DNA of 64,000 bases from Protula sp. h YS-2021 (GCA_949752745.1 OX457027.1:56734053-56798052), one strand, 5' to 3'. Shown: positions 1 to 11,052, numbered from the stretch's first letter. A program made the numbers and translations. The notes: generated by a model from the sequence alone, not told the origin.

Positions 1-105
1 AATTATGGTTATTTTTCGCAGAAATTAATCTTTTATTGCAGTGAAAAGAGAAATGGATTTTGGACAGTTATGTGTTCGGTCGAGGAGACCTTTGTTTTTA
101 TTTGC

Positions 106-184
106 AAAAAAAAAAAAAAACAAAAAAAAAAAAACAAAAACAACAAAAAAAAAAAAAAAAAAAAAAAAAAAAACAAGAAAATAA
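106..184. repeat. A-rich simple repeat
   Basis: Long run of A interrupted by single C and G bases. It lies upstream of the first recognisable SDR exon, probably in an intron of that gene. Bases 1-357 otherwise show no exon that I can support. Confidence 0.9.
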
Positions 185-357
185 ATAGGTGGTAAGTGAA
201 AGTGTATGAAATAAACCTATGCGCTTATTTTTTCGTGTACACTCGCCTTTCTAGTAAGTTCTGTTCTATGCAAGTGAGCCAGAAAAAGTCCTACATTTTA
301 TAGCGGTATGTTTTTGTGGCAGTGGTGTGAATGGTCATTTGGTTATGTTTCTTTCAG

Positions 358-495
358 GCATTTCTGCCATTGCTGAGGAAGGCCGCCTCGGGCCCACTGA
401 ACGCAAGCACGGCATGTATAGCCAACATGAGCAGTAAAATGGCCAGTGTGGGCGATAACAGGAGCGGTAATAGCTACCCCTACAGGGCCAGTCAG
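358..495 (+). CDS. Short-chain dehydrogenase/reductase (sniffer/C-factor-like), penultimate exon
   Basis: This exon follows a ttctttcag acceptor and ends CAG|gtaaaa, giving 46 codons in phase 0 (AFLPLLRKAAS...YPYRASQ). It carries the active-site part of a classical NAD(P)(H)-dependent SDR: a NMSSK segment containing the expected catalytic serine, then the tyrosine in YRASQ. The family normally reads YxxxK; here the lysine position is Gln (CAG), one base from AAG. The upstream exons with the Rossmann glycine motif are not in the window, so the gene is partial. Sniffer-type carbonyl reductases are the closest family I recognise; the substrate is unknown. Confidence 0.85.
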
Positions 496-913
496 GTAAA
501 AAAATAATGCTGTACTGTAACCGCAAAAATGCAGCCGGATGGAAAACCTAACCGGATATGGAGAAAGTTTACTGTTAGAGCTGTGCACAATGAGCTTCAG
601 TACTGACTCGTCACAATGCCCTTCCATTCAGTCGTTTGTTGATATGTTATATTGCAGTTTTAAGACTTTTTAGAGTATAAAAGCGTGAATTTTTTATGGT
701 TAACACAAATAATAGATGGTCGTTATTTCATGCTTCACATTTGTTGAGTCATTTTGAGGTAAGTTACATAATATATTCACAAGAAATTAAGGGAACACTT
801 GGCCAACGCGTGGATATTTTTGCAAGGAGATGTAATATGTTATATTTTTTATACGTAATAATCGCAGAAAACAAACAGCAAAGATTTTATTATGTCTTTT
901 TTTTTCATTTTAG

Positions 914-1138
914 AGTGCTCTCAACGTTGTGACCAAGTCTTTGTCAGTCAATTTAAGGGAAGATAACATAATGGCCGTCGTGCTACATCCCGGGTGGGTG
1001 CAGACGGACATGGGAGGGCCGAACGCGATCACGAGCTGCGAGGAGAGCGTTGGGGGTCTTCTCAAGGTCTTGGCCGCCATGGGCGAGGCGCATAACGGCA
1101 CCTTCTACGACTTCAAAGGCATAGAAATACCCTGGTGA
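914..1138 (+). CDS. Short-chain dehydrogenase/reductase (sniffer/C-factor-like), last exon
   Basis: The exon starts after a T-rich acceptor (tttcattttag) and joins in phase 0 to the exon at 358-495, giving YRASQ|SALNVVTKSLSVNL. It contains the family's HPGWVQTDMGG segment, which lines the cofactor/substrate pocket, and the typical C-terminus GTFYDFKGIEIPW before TGA at 1136-1138. Such proteins are usually about 240-250 residues; the last 120 or so are encoded here. The gene converges on RREB1, which is transcribed from the other strand. Confidence 0.9.
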   Translation, partial: SALNVVTKSLSVNLREDNIMAVVLHPGWVQTDMGGPNAITSCEESVGGLLKVLAAMGEAHNGTFYDFKGIEIPW

Positions 1139-1950
1139 TTGAAGGGGCGTGGTCTATGCACATCGATAGCTGTCAGTCAAAATGCCGCTTTTAGTTTTCA
1201 TTGTACACAGTGACGAAGTTTCAACTTGTTATAAGAGCAAACGTTCTAGACTTCCCTGATTATGTTTCAGAGCTCCAAAATTTAACATATTCTTGACAGC
1301 TCTGTCATATTTACATCGATTTCATAGCAGGATTTTTTTCTTGCCTATAAGAGTTATATTTACCACTCCCGGTTCTCTCTTCATAGAACAAATAGGGCAT
1401 AGCCCCTCAAATCCTACCCCCCCCCCCCCCGAAATAAACACCCGAAATAGACACTCGTTATATTCACCTGAGTGTATATATTCTAGTGTAGTTGAAAGAT
1501 ACTGCTACAATAACGGCTATAATTGCGTTCAAATTAAGAAGAATTTAAGGCATTTAATGCTTGTTCAGATTTTTATGCTTGTTTTTTAACACTTGACAAG
1601 CCTTTGGCTTGCAAGGGTTATATGAATTTGTGCGAGCAAAATTCGTCCTTTTTTTTCTTCTTGACACTTTTCCCGATTTTTTGTGTTTTCTTCTTCTCTG
1701 ACACTATGGGCCCTACGACCATGAAACTTGGGACTTATGAAGAGCTTGATCTGAACATGTGCATGTCACTTTTTATTTTCGTTTTTGATTTCGTTTTGTT
1801 TGTTAAAACGCCATGTGAAAAGAGGGTATTTTTTGCAAGTAAATGCGTAGCATTTAACGACAGCACAGAATACACATTTGCTCAGTGAGCTTTGTGCGAG
1901 CTCTCACTGCGTATGCCTGATCAGTCAATAAAACTTTAAGTCAACAACAA
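1139..1950 (+). other. Probable 3' UTR of the SDR gene
   Basis: Non-coding, AT-rich sequence downstream of the TGA at 1138. A canonical AATAAA lies at 1927-1932 and an earlier one near 1431, just after a C tract. The exact cleavage site cannot be read from genomic sequence. Confidence 0.5.
1927..1932 (+). terminator. Candidate polyadenylation signal (SDR gene)
   Basis: Canonical AATAAA on the + strand, about 790 bases after the stop codon. An alternative AATAAA near 1431 would give a shorter 3' UTR. Confidence 0.45.
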
Positions 1951-2737
1951 CCAAACACTACTCGGCTTATAAGACGTATTCAAGCTGTGTTTGCAATATA
2001 TTATTTTAAGAAATAACCCATTGAAGGAAGTAGTTTTGCGTTTTAATTTTGTCAAGTGTTTAACATTTCGCTAGTGGAATGAGCTAGTTTTTCTTGTGAT
2101 GTTGGTGATTGTAGTAGTTATATATAAAGAAAAGTGTAAATTTCTGTTAATTTCATGTGGAATTTCTTAGTTCTTGTTCAAGAGCAATAAAAAGACGACG
2201 CTGCTGTAGCTTTGTTTATGTCAGTGTAATGTGGGGAAAAGTTGGTTTTGTGCAGAGCATGGGGTCATCTATGAAGTGTGAACGGGAATTTCCTTGCTCC
2301 AAGTTCGTGGACATCATTCAAACATTACCGCGCTGCACAACCCCCCCCCCCCCCCTCCCCCGTCACCCCCCATACGCCATCCACAAATTCACAACCCACC
2401 CTCATCCACCCACAATATTTTTAGAATGAACTGTGAGATATCGTGGATGGTGACTGGGAAATGAAATGGGTGTATTTTGACCATTTCACCAGCCGTATAA
2501 CAAAGGCAATGTTGCGTGGAAATGGAGCCGTACTTTCAGTTCTGGCCACTATTCCCCCCGCTTGCGTGGCTTTGTATTGCCCGCAGTCAGTGTCACATGG
2601 TTGCTCCGGGTAGCAGTTACCTTGGACATCTGTTGCGAAAGTATGCCCTCTACTGGATTGTAGTGAGGGCTAGGGCGTTTTGAAAAAAAAAAAAGCAAAT
2701 TCGTGCACTTCTGTGGTTTGATTATGAATTTGGCTGA
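1951..2737. other. Intergenic DNA between convergent genes
   Basis: No gene recognised. It holds a C-rich tract at about 2340-2356 followed by CA- and CCA-rich sequence. The open frames here are short and not supported by any family. Confidence 0.5.
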
Positions 2738-2868
2738 CGACACTTCGGCTAGTCACAGCACGCCTAATCACAGTAGGCCTAGTCACAGTACGCCTAGTCA
2801 CAGTACGCCTGGCGACAGTACGCCTAGTCACAGTTCGCCGGAAAAGTGGGACAGTTCGCCTTAATACC
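2738..2868 (-). mobile_element. Single arm of a word-repeat foldback element
   Basis: Read on the - strand from 2868, it starts GGTATTAAGGCGAACTG and continues as about seven tandem copies of a 15-bp word (consensus GGCGTACTGTGACTA, variants with GTCGCC). The first bases match the terminal consensus of the complete foldback elements at 23780, 29266, 38801 and 46712. No partner arm is visible nearby, so this is a solo arm or truncated copy. Confidence 0.5.
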
Positions 2869-3409
2869 ATCGTCATGGGAAGAGGCAATTTTTGTTTTAT
2901 TGAAAAAAAGTTCGGGGATTTTTCATTGGTTAACTAATAAGATTTCGAGCTGTTTCTAGTTCCTATCTGTTTGCAACATATTGTCGCCCATTACAGCATG
3001 GCATTTTGACAGCAAATGATGAGATTATTGCTTTGTTTATGGCTGCACTTTTATGAATATATACCACTCGGGAGAATCTCTTCTTTTATATTCTTTTTTT
3101 TTTTTTGAAATGATAAAACACCGAAACCTTTCCATTGTGGACCTCGCATTTATTTGAAGTGATAAAACTCCGGAGTATTTCCCTTTCTGAGCGGGTTTGC
3201 ACTGATTTGAATTGAGAGAAATCAATAATTTTTTTCTTTGGAAGAGAAAAAAAATTAGGCGAATCGTCGCACTTAACAGTTGAAAGGCGTATTGTCGGGA
3301 TGCGTTTAATTATGCGCGAGGGTTGTAAATAGTATGTAAAGAATATCTATACAGTACCGGCATTTATATAAGAGCTAGAACAAAAAACAAAAAATAAATG
3401 AAATTCACT
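2869..3409. other. Intergenic DNA between SDR and RREB1 3' ends
   Basis: AT-rich with short T and A runs (for example 3098-3107). No coding or RNA gene recognised. Confidence 0.5.
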
Positions 3410-3424
3410 GGATATTCTTAAAAG

Positions 3425-3430
3425 TTTATT
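3425..3430 (-). terminator. RREB1: Candidate distal polyadenylation signal of RREB1
   Basis: TTTATT on the + strand, AATAAA on the transcribed strand, about 2.2 kb after the stop codon and facing the convergent SDR gene. Confidence 0.4.
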
Positions 3431-4723
3431 GTTAAGCAAAGTGCAAACAGATCTTTCGTTCAACATTGAAAAGTTATCTAACCACACGGTTCAAACACAC
3501 TTCACATCCTTAATTTACACGACTATTTCCAATCTTAAAAATCGGAAACAGTGACAAAACTGAATATGCAACATCTAATTTGAAAAATAATGAAGGGATA
3601 CTTGTGTCCAACATCGCTTCCTTCGATGCGCGTTACCGGCTAAGGCTCAGCTTAATTGGCGACATAAACCCTGTCATTTTTCAATACCATTCAAATCCAT
3701 TTGCATCATGACTGTTGCGAGGGTAAGCATTGGCACTAAGAACTATGCTATGAGAGAGTGAAATAAAAGGAAAACTAAAGAAGAAAAAAGAAAACAGTAT
3801 ACATACACAATTATATGATATAATAACGAGAGTAAAAAAAAGGCAACTAATACAAATAAAATGAATCCCAAAACAAAGTACTTTGACAACATCTTACAAA
3901 ATCCTGGTTGGCACTGTTTAGAAAAAAAATGGGAATTTACTGGGGGGTGGCGGTGTCCGAGATTTACTACCCTTGGCACAAACTAAGCGTGTCAAATTTT
4001 AGTTCACATTTTGCCAGGCAGAATTTTCTTACCGCAGCTCCTGCATTGTCATATCTTGGAATGTACGTAACACAATGCGTGTGACAAGCGGACGAGAGAT
4101 CGGAATGTTGAAAACAAAAACAAACAATGCAGTCACTGTGCCTAAAAAATCTGCTTCATGTGAACACAACCTAAGCCTTGGCACAGATGCTGTTGTATTT
4201 GGTTACTCTTTGATATGGTACCACAGTGGAATGTATAAAGAAATAAACAAAGCAGAAGCTTTTCACCTAAGTAGAAACATAACTAGAAAACAACACACTA
4301 TCCGAGGATTCGCTAACTATTTACATGACAGCCGAAGTGGTTTCTGTACATAATCACAATTGTTTGGTCTGTTACTCTAAACGTTGGTAGGAACGTTTAC
4401 TTTTTGGAAAATGACATATATACAATTTGTAGGGAACATAAACTAATAACAAAAAGTAAACAAACAATAGAAAAAATAAATATAAATATTTACTAACTAC
4501 CATCTAAAGCGATTGTGTTAATATTGCTTGGTTGCAGTGTTCACCTCAAAATAAACACACGAGAGCTAAACTTTTGCGGGAAAGATAACCGCTCTTTAAT
4601 AACAGTGTGAGATTCGCAGCAAAGCAAAGCACTCTCTTGATACGTGCCTAAAATATCCTCAAATTAGTAAATACACAGACCCTTCGCTTACAGCACAGGC
4701 ATTTCTAGTTAGGGTCCGCTTTG

Positions 4724-4757
<34 letters not shown>

Positions 4758-5158
4758 ACTCGAAAGTCATAGGTAATATCAAATTCATTAAAGCATAAAT
4801 TCTGAAACGACGCGCTTCAGGAGTCCAAATAGCCGTTACCAGATACTTCAAGAAAAGCTTTTTCTAGCAAAGAAATTCAAATGTAGTTTCCGCAAGTCAG
4901 GAGGAAGTTTCGAAGAAAGTTAAATATTAATCTTTTCGTCTACGAAATGCGGTTACAGATCGTCATATGTAAAGTCTAAAGTACACAAAGCTATATACAT
5001 AGGCGCTATTCACAAGACTGTGTCCTTTGTTTATATATATACATCATAATCAATTTCTTTGTGAATGTGGCTGTAGTTAGTTTTAGAAATCCAATGATTG
5101 TTAAGTACACATAGTATCCTAATATAAAGTGAAATCTCAATAACCATATAAATTTTTA

Positions 5159-5179
5159 CACGTTTATTCAATAAACGTG
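5159..5179. promoter_or_regulatory. Perfect dyad with AATAAA on both strands
   Basis: CACGTTTATT, a single C, then AATAAACGTG: a perfect 10-bp inverted repeat. It presents AATAAA to transcripts from either strand. It lies about 440 bases after the RREB1 stop codon and could act as a proximal poly(A) signal for RREB1; this role is inferred. Confidence 0.35.
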
Positions 5180-5615
5180 CACACAGCTATGCACAAACCC
5201 TTATCAAGCACTATTTGTTCAGAAACATTACAATACCACTTCAGATCAATGTAAGATCATCTTCTTATATATAAATACCATAAATAAAAGCAAAATTATC
5301 CGTAAATAGAAATTCTCAAACACTACAGACATTAATAACACAACTATGCACGTTTCTTAAATAAGTAATTACTACTTTCTACAAAAATACCACAAATATA
5401 AACACACAATGCATGATCAACTTTGGAAGTAAAAAACTGAATATCACATTTGCCCTTAGTCTTCTTTGGCCACTATTTTCAGAATTCTGTAAAGAACGCT
5501 TCACATTTTTTTGTTCTTGAGTTACTCGTTGAAGGAAGAAATAAATGACTGATGTGTAATGAAGTTTAAAGTCAGTTGTTTAGATGACGAATAGTTTCTT
5601 TGGGAATAGATTGAT

Positions 5616-5989
5616 TTATTTATCCCCAACACCCAGCAGTTTTGCAGCATCCGTAGCTCTCGTTTGTAACATTTGGTCGATTTGGGTTGGATCCACCCCC
5701 AACAAGTTGTGCAGCAAATCATTGTTACTGAAAATTGCGCCCGATACTCTCGCAGGTACTGTTGCCATAGCGATTGGACTTGGCACTGTGACGTCACAAG
5801 GCGTGTGTTCGTCCTCCATATTGACTTCGGCCTGGGCTGGTTCCTCGTCGCTGTAGCAGGCTGGGCTGGAGACGGCTTCGGCTGCAGCCTGTGAGATCTC
5901 GGCCGCCGTGTGCTTGCGTCGGTGGCGCATCATACTGTGCTTGAGCGTGAAGCGCTTTTGGCAGATGTCACACTCGAATGGCCTCTCGC
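5616..5989 (-). CDS. RREB1: RREB1 last coding exon (residues ~1564-1687, finger 18)
   Basis: It follows acceptor ttttcag at 5990-5991 and completes a Gly codon split with the previous exon, restoring the TGERPF linker between fingers 17 and 18. Finger 18 is FECDICQKRFTLKHSMMRH, nearly the vertebrate RREB1 sequence at this position. The tail is acidic and Ala/Ser-rich and ends LLGVGDK before TAA at 5616-5618. The pairing of this finger with the KRFWSLQDL finger in the preceding exon is a hallmark of RREB1. Confidence 0.93.
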
Positions 5990-6084
5990 CTGAAAACAAA
6001 AATAGAAAATAAGACATTCACTTCTGTTTCATTGATGTGTAAAGCAAAGGTAAAAGCTGCTGATTCATCAATATTGTGGAAAAG

Positions 6085-6119
6085 ACCGTTTTATCTTTTA
6101 ATTCAAAAGATAAAACGGT
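6085..6119. repeat. Perfect 15-bp inverted repeat in the last RREB1 intron
   Basis: ACCGTTTTATCTTTT, loop AATTC, then the exact reverse complement. It lies within the 263-bp last intron (5990-6252). It could be a fossil miniature transposon or an RNA hairpin in the pre-mRNA. Confidence 0.6.
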
Positions 6120-6252
6120 TCTTCCATGTTTTGCGTAATTTGATAGCAATTCATTAGTATCACACCGGTGTTACATGACAATAGGGAGTAAGGGCGACCG
6201 GTCAGATAAATAATAAAATACGTTATAATTAACTTGTGTGGCGAGTACTAAC

Positions 6253-7080
6253 CTGTGTGTGATCTCATATGGCGGCGTAGATCTTGTAGTGACCAGAACC
6301 GCTTCACACAGAATGAGCAGAAAACCTTGCGCTGAGCGTAATCAGAATCCGCATTCCCTTTCTCGTCGGCGGGGTCCATTTTTGGCGCGCCTTCGATTTC
6401 CTCCCCGTCAGCATTTAGACCCAGGTTGGCCAACGTCTCTTGGACCTGAGCTTCGACGTTGTTTGAATAATCCACCAAGTTGTAGCACTTGTTTTTCTCG
6501 CGCAGCAATACCCAGTCGTGACGGTGCACGGTTTCCGTGTGTTGTAAACAGGTGATGCGTGACTCGAAAGACGCATCGCAAAGGTAGCATTTGTAGGAAT
6601 AGTCAATGTTATGATCCTTCAAGTGGCGGAGTAATATCTTCCGGCTGTCAAACTTCATGCCACATTTCCAGCATCCGGTGATGCGGTCCACGTTGTAGTT
6701 GTCCCTCTCCGGGTTGATTTTGGTGAGATATTCCGGAGCCTCGTCATTCATGGGGAATGCTAGTGAGTCGGGGTGTATCATGGGCGCCGGGGAGGAGGCG
6801 GTGCTGAGCGGTGTAGGCGAGGGAGTAGCTGCAGCTGTAGCTGTTGCAGCTGCTTTTTTCATCCTCTCCGCATCTAATTCCTCATCGTCCTCATCGAAGT
6901 CGACCAGTGATGACGTCAAATCCGACATGTCGCTGACAACACTCATGGCTTCCACTTGGCCATCAATTAACTTCTCCTGATTGGACGAGCTCGAGAGCAA
7001 TTCAAATTTAGCCTGTTGGATGATGTAATCGGGTATGCCATGTCCAGCATGCACTTCTTTGTAGTGATCTTTTGTGTTTC
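6253..7080 (-). CDS. RREB1: RREB1 exon 12 (residues ~1288-1564; fingers 14 second half, 15-17)
   Basis: Acceptor ttggttcag precedes 7080; donor ACACAG|gttagt follows 6253. It completes finger 14 (histidines DHYKEVH), whose cysteines lie in the previous exon. It then has an acidic/Ser linker with [10 protein letters not shown] and an Ala/Thr/Pro stretch, finger 15 (CWKCGMKF...H), finger 16 (CYLCDASF...H) and finger 17 ([20 protein letters not shown]), the last almost identical to the vertebrate protein. Starts in phase 1 and ends in phase 1. Confidence 0.93.
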
Positions 7081-7280
7081 CTGAACCAAAAAGAAAAACA
7101 GGAAATATTATTAAGGTATATCTATTTTAAAGTCCATTTTTACATAATTTTGCTGTGCACATTTCGTCTTTTCTCTAGTCAGTTTCGATTAAAAAATGCA
7201 AACAATTAAATCCAAAGTGGATGATTTTTAATTTATATAATGTATTCATTTCCAAAGTTCTATATTGTTTTAGCACTGAC

Positions 7281-7451
7281 CTGCTGAGACAAAAGTCTCG
7301 CCACAGTTGTGACACCTGTACGGCTTGTCCATGGATGCCCGGATGGTCGGGTCTTGAATGTCAAGGCCATGTTTCCGCACCATGTGACGCTCCCGGTTCG
7401 ACTTCGTGGAGAAGGTCACGGGACACTCTGGGCACTTGAAGGGCTTCTGGC
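7281..7451 (-). CDS. RREB1: RREB1 exon 11 (residues ~1231-1288; finger 13, start of finger 14)
   Basis: Acceptor ggtcttccag precedes 7451; donor GCAG|gtcagt follows 7281. The translation begins QKPFKCPECPVTFSTKSN, followed by RERHMVRKHG. This is finger 13 and corresponds to the vertebrate finger with the FSTKSN motif; the usual Cys of TKSNC is Arg here, which is not a zinc ligand. The exon ends with the two cysteines of finger 14 (YRCHNCGETFVSA), completed in the next exon. Confidence 0.9.
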
Positions 7452-7699
7452 CTGGAAGACCGAGTAAAGAAAATTAAGCTGGTGATCCCTTATTTGTTTT
7501 GCTATTCTTTTGTTATTTATTCATTTGATTTCAGCGTGAAGTTATAAGGTGAGCGAGCTGAAACACTATGTATGAATGTCGATAATTTTTTAAAAATTAA
7601 ACTTTAAAAAAAAGCAGGATGACGCATTTGTATACTGTGTACTCATATATATGCGCAAGAGCAAGTACAAGTGTACTGTGGTACACGTAGAATACTTAC

Positions 7700-7886
7700 C
7701 AGTGTGTGTCAAAATGTGTCTCTTTAAGGAGCTAATCCAGGGAAAGGCCCGCGGGCAGTAGGGGCACTGCAGCTTGTGTGGGGAGTCCGAGTACGAGTTA
7801 CGCTTGCGCTTCGTGGGCGGCTCCTCGTGCGACGGGGACGTGGCGAGGCTGTCGCGGCTACAGTTTGTTGACCCGTCTGTCAGGGA
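7700..7886 (-). CDS. RREB1: RREB1 exon 10 (residues ~1169-1231; finger 12)
   Basis: Acceptor ttaccacag precedes 7886; donor ACTG|gtaagt follows 7700. After a Ser/Pro-rich segment comes a basic KRKRNSYSD motif and finger 12 ([21 protein letters not shown]). Vertebrate RREB1 has the same KRNSY segment directly before its CPHCPRVFPWASSL finger, which is strong support for orthology. KRKR may be part of a nuclear localisation signal. Confidence 0.93.
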
Positions 7887-8128
7887 CTGTGGTAATGGAG
7901 AATATAAGATCAACATGTAAATGAAAATAGATGTAAAACTGTAAATGTCGGTAACATTCATTCACATCGGAATGTGTAAAAAGGCTTGGCTAAAAAAAAA
8001 TTATCCATTAATTTATATTCAACTCAATTGATATGTAAACGGCTTGATATCGTTATAATTTCAAAGTCTAATTTCATTTCTTTCCGTATGTAACGATAAC
8101 CTGGGATAGTAAAGGTATAAGTAATTAC

Positions 8129-8452
8129 CTCATCGGTTCTTTTTCCGAAGACTTGCTCTAGGGTGTGGAGTGGGTTGGGAGACGTGGTAGGAACCATGCC
8201 GGGTTGTAAGTATTTAGAACTTGGTGACTTGATCTCAGTGGCGTCAGAACCGGCGAAAAAGGCCTGAAACTTGGACGATGATGCACAGTCGAGTATTTTA
8301 GCGACCGACGATAGATCCGAGTCGGAATTGTAGCTAAGACCGGGCGATTTGTTGGCTTCACGCTGGGAGAGGGCGGGCGATGATTGGGCACTTTTGGAAT
8401 GATTTGCTTGATGGTGATCTTTTGGTGTGCTGACAAACAAAGGTGCATGGAT
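8129..8452 (-). CDS. RREB1: RREB1 exon 9 (residues ~1061-1168, linker)
   Basis: Phase 0 at both ends (acceptor ctgttgtag, donor GATGAG|gtaatt). There is no finger; the exon is a Ser/Pro-rich linker with several Ser-Pro sites (possible proline-directed kinase sites) and a segment DLSSVAKILDCASSSKFQAF. That segment matches in position and pattern the vertebrate region in which a short helix precedes the KRNSY finger. Confidence 0.87.
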
Positions 8453-8688
8453 CTACAACAGAAATGAATTCTTTCACTTAAAAAAATAAAGCTACGGAAA
8501 AGAAAATTGAAGTTACCGATAATCAAGGACACCATTAATCAATCATGGTACCTATAATTTATACTGGCTTTAAAATAATGATCTACATTTTCTGTTAAAA
8601 AATAAATTCTAATAGAAAGCTGGATTATTTGACCTTTTAAAACATTTGGTATTTTAATTGATGTATTTGAATATAAGTGAGTTCTTAC

Positions 8689-8826
8689 ATGAGGATGGAC
8701 TTTGAGGATGTGCTGTTCAATGTTGGCTTTGGAGGAGTAGGTGGCCGGGCAGTGCTTACAGCGGTACATGGCCCGCTGGGCCGCCGCCGTCGCAGGGCTG
8801 TGCTGCTGTGCAAGGTGACACTGTAG
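8689..8826 (-). CDS. RREB1: RREB1 exon 8 (residues ~1015-1060; finger 10 second half, finger 11)
   Basis: Acceptor caccttacag and donor CAT|gtaaga; 46 codons, phase 0 at both ends. The first residues LQCHLAQQH provide the histidines of finger 10, whose cysteines are in exon 7. Finger 11 (YRCKHCPATYSSKANIEQH) follows. Confidence 0.88.
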
Positions 8827-9750
8827 CTGTAAGGTGAACCACATGAGTACGTTATACACCTTTTCAACACATAAATTATAGAACAAATTAAGAGTTTACT
8901 GTTTCGTTTGTGACGTTGTTTATTTAGAGATGACGGTTTACGACAGGCAAATATTCGTTTTTAAGCCGCTGATTTGATACTTTGTCCTTTTTCACTTTCG
9001 ATTTGATTGCACGATATTTAACACTTTTATTACATACATATACTCAGTATACTTATAGAAAAAAAGGTCTATCACACAAGTAGAAAGCACATAACTTATT
9101 TGTGTTAATCCTACCGCTACATTTATCAATCAGCCTACGGTTAGCAGGCGTGGTTAGTATATACAGAGTTATTGCTTTATTCTTTTTAAAGTGTATCTTT
9201 TCACAGAAATATATTTTAAAAAAAATTGAAAGATCAGAGGATTCATAAAGACACTTCACTCACAAAGATAAAAAGAGAAAAGATAGCGAATACACACATA
9301 AGAAAACGAGAACTGTAAAGGGTGCAACACTAACCCCCCTCCCCCCCCCCCCGCACCCTCCAACTACCCTCCAACAGTATCGCTGTTTGTGAAAAATAGC
9401 GCGGGAAACTTTGAATGCGAAGTCGAGTGAAAAGAATAATAGAAAAATAAAAATAAAAAGATACGCGTAATAACTTCACATACCAAGTCTATGCAGTGAC
9501 AGTGTTAGTGTTAATTCTAATGTTTATCAAGTTAGTTTCAAAACAGGTTAGCTCTTATGTGATTAATATTTTGTAGGCTTCATCTGAAAGATTTTTTCTG
9601 AGAGCTAAGTTTATGTTTACTGTAAACGCCTATCTGGCATTTTCTCTTCAGTTTCAGAATGAGGTATTTTACCGTATCATACCAAATGAAACCTGTTTCT
9701 AAGCAAATGTTAGTTTTTTTCTCACTCTCACGGGGACACTAACACTATAC

Positions 9751-10678
9751 CTGATAGCCATTCTTGAAAAGCAGACAACACAGAGGACACTGGAACTTTC
9801 CAAGGCCGGACACGTAAAACTGCTGCACATTGACATGCACGGGAGGAGGAGCTTGGGGCGGGGCTAATGCTAGAGGTGCTACAAATTGACAGCCGCTGCC
9901 AGCTAGAGGGTTTTTACTACCACTACCACCACTAGCGTTATTACTGGTCTGTACATCGGCGCTGAAAGAAGCAAAAGGCTCACGTACATTGAGTAGACCC
10001 AAAGGTGACGACATTGACGACAACAACGACTGAGACGGTGACACGACATTGTCCGGTGCTACCGTACTTGATGAAGTATCACGACACGGCTTGACGCTCA
10101 GATCCATAGGCATGTCGTCGGCGTCATTTGCACCAATCTCATCGTCTATTTGCTCGATTGGTTTCTGGGTCGAGAAGTCACTAGTTGCCTGCTCCTTTTT
10201 CATGCTGAAATCTAGCGGTTGCTCATTGTCACCTGGTTCTTGCTTCACTGTGATTGGAGTAATAGGTGGTGACGTAATGTAGGTACCCGGATTAGCCGGG
10301 TAAATCTGCGGTGGTTGCGAGGGGACAGCCGGGTAGAAGGCTGACCGAGTGGAGCCCATCTTTGGCTCTCTGAGCCTCTGCACATTCTTGGCTATGAAGT
10401 CTCGAGCGTCCTTGACACCCGCCAAATAGCTTGGCTGTAGTACCCCGTCTTGTAGACGCTTGTTGGTGGCGATGTACTGGACGACAGTATCCCTGCGTAT
10501 ACCGTGTTGCTTATGGATGTGTCGGATGCAGTTCTCTTTGTTTGAGAAGCCGTTGGTACATTTCTTGCAGAGGTAGGGCATGAAGGAAAGGTCCGGGTTT
10601 ATACGCTGCTGACCAGAGTAAGGGTTAACTTTGATGGCGCTTTTAATCTCTTTCCCTGTCGCTAGATGGTGCGCTGAC
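9751..10678 (-). CDS. RREB1: RREB1 exon 7 (residues ~705-1014; finger 8 end, finger 9, CtBP motifs, finger 10 start)
   Basis: Acceptor ttttattag, donor CAG|gtatag. It completes finger 8 (SAHH) and contains finger 9 (CKKCTNGFSNKENCIRH). The long linker has two CtBP-binding motifs, EQPLDFSMKK and DMPMDLSVKP, matching the paired PLDFS and PIDLS motifs of vertebrate RREB1; CtBP recruitment is therefore expected. It ends with the cysteines of finger 10 (FQCPLCCLLFKNGYQ). Confidence 0.93.
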
Positions 10679-11052
10679 CTAATAAAATAGTTGGACATAA
10701 AATTTATGCTCAAAGGTTGAAGGTGTGCGAACTGTTATTAGTTATTTCCTGACATTGATTTGGATTAAAAACATGCATTTAACATGCACAAAGATATATT
10801 AAGGATGAGGGTGGTATTAACATTTACAATCATGCTTCCGGATCTGATTGAGCTACAATTAAATCATGCTGTGACACCAGTTTAATTATTATAATTTACG
10901 AGAAAAATAAACACATTTGCATTCCTTAAAATTCTACACTTAAAACATGAACAAAAATAGACCATGTTTTTAACGTGTATAAAATAAAGCTGTTTGGGTT
11001 GCTTAACAACAGATAACGCATGCTTCAAAATAAAAAAAAAACACATTCTTAC

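Larger units (their letters stand above)
3410..5615 (-). other. RREB1: Probable RREB1 3' UTR
   Basis: About 2.2 kb of AT-rich non-coding sequence between the stop codon at 5616-5618 and a canonical polyadenylation signal (AATAAA on the - strand, 3425-3430). It includes a T tract at about 4727-4756 and a perfect dyad at 5159-5179 that also places AATAAA on both strands, so a shorter 3' UTR is possible. No convincing ORF occurs here. Confidence 0.5.

Noticed and set aside
4075..4353. 92-codon + strand frame antisense to the RREB1 3' UTR
   Set aside because: No homology recognised; lies in the probable UTR of the opposite gene.
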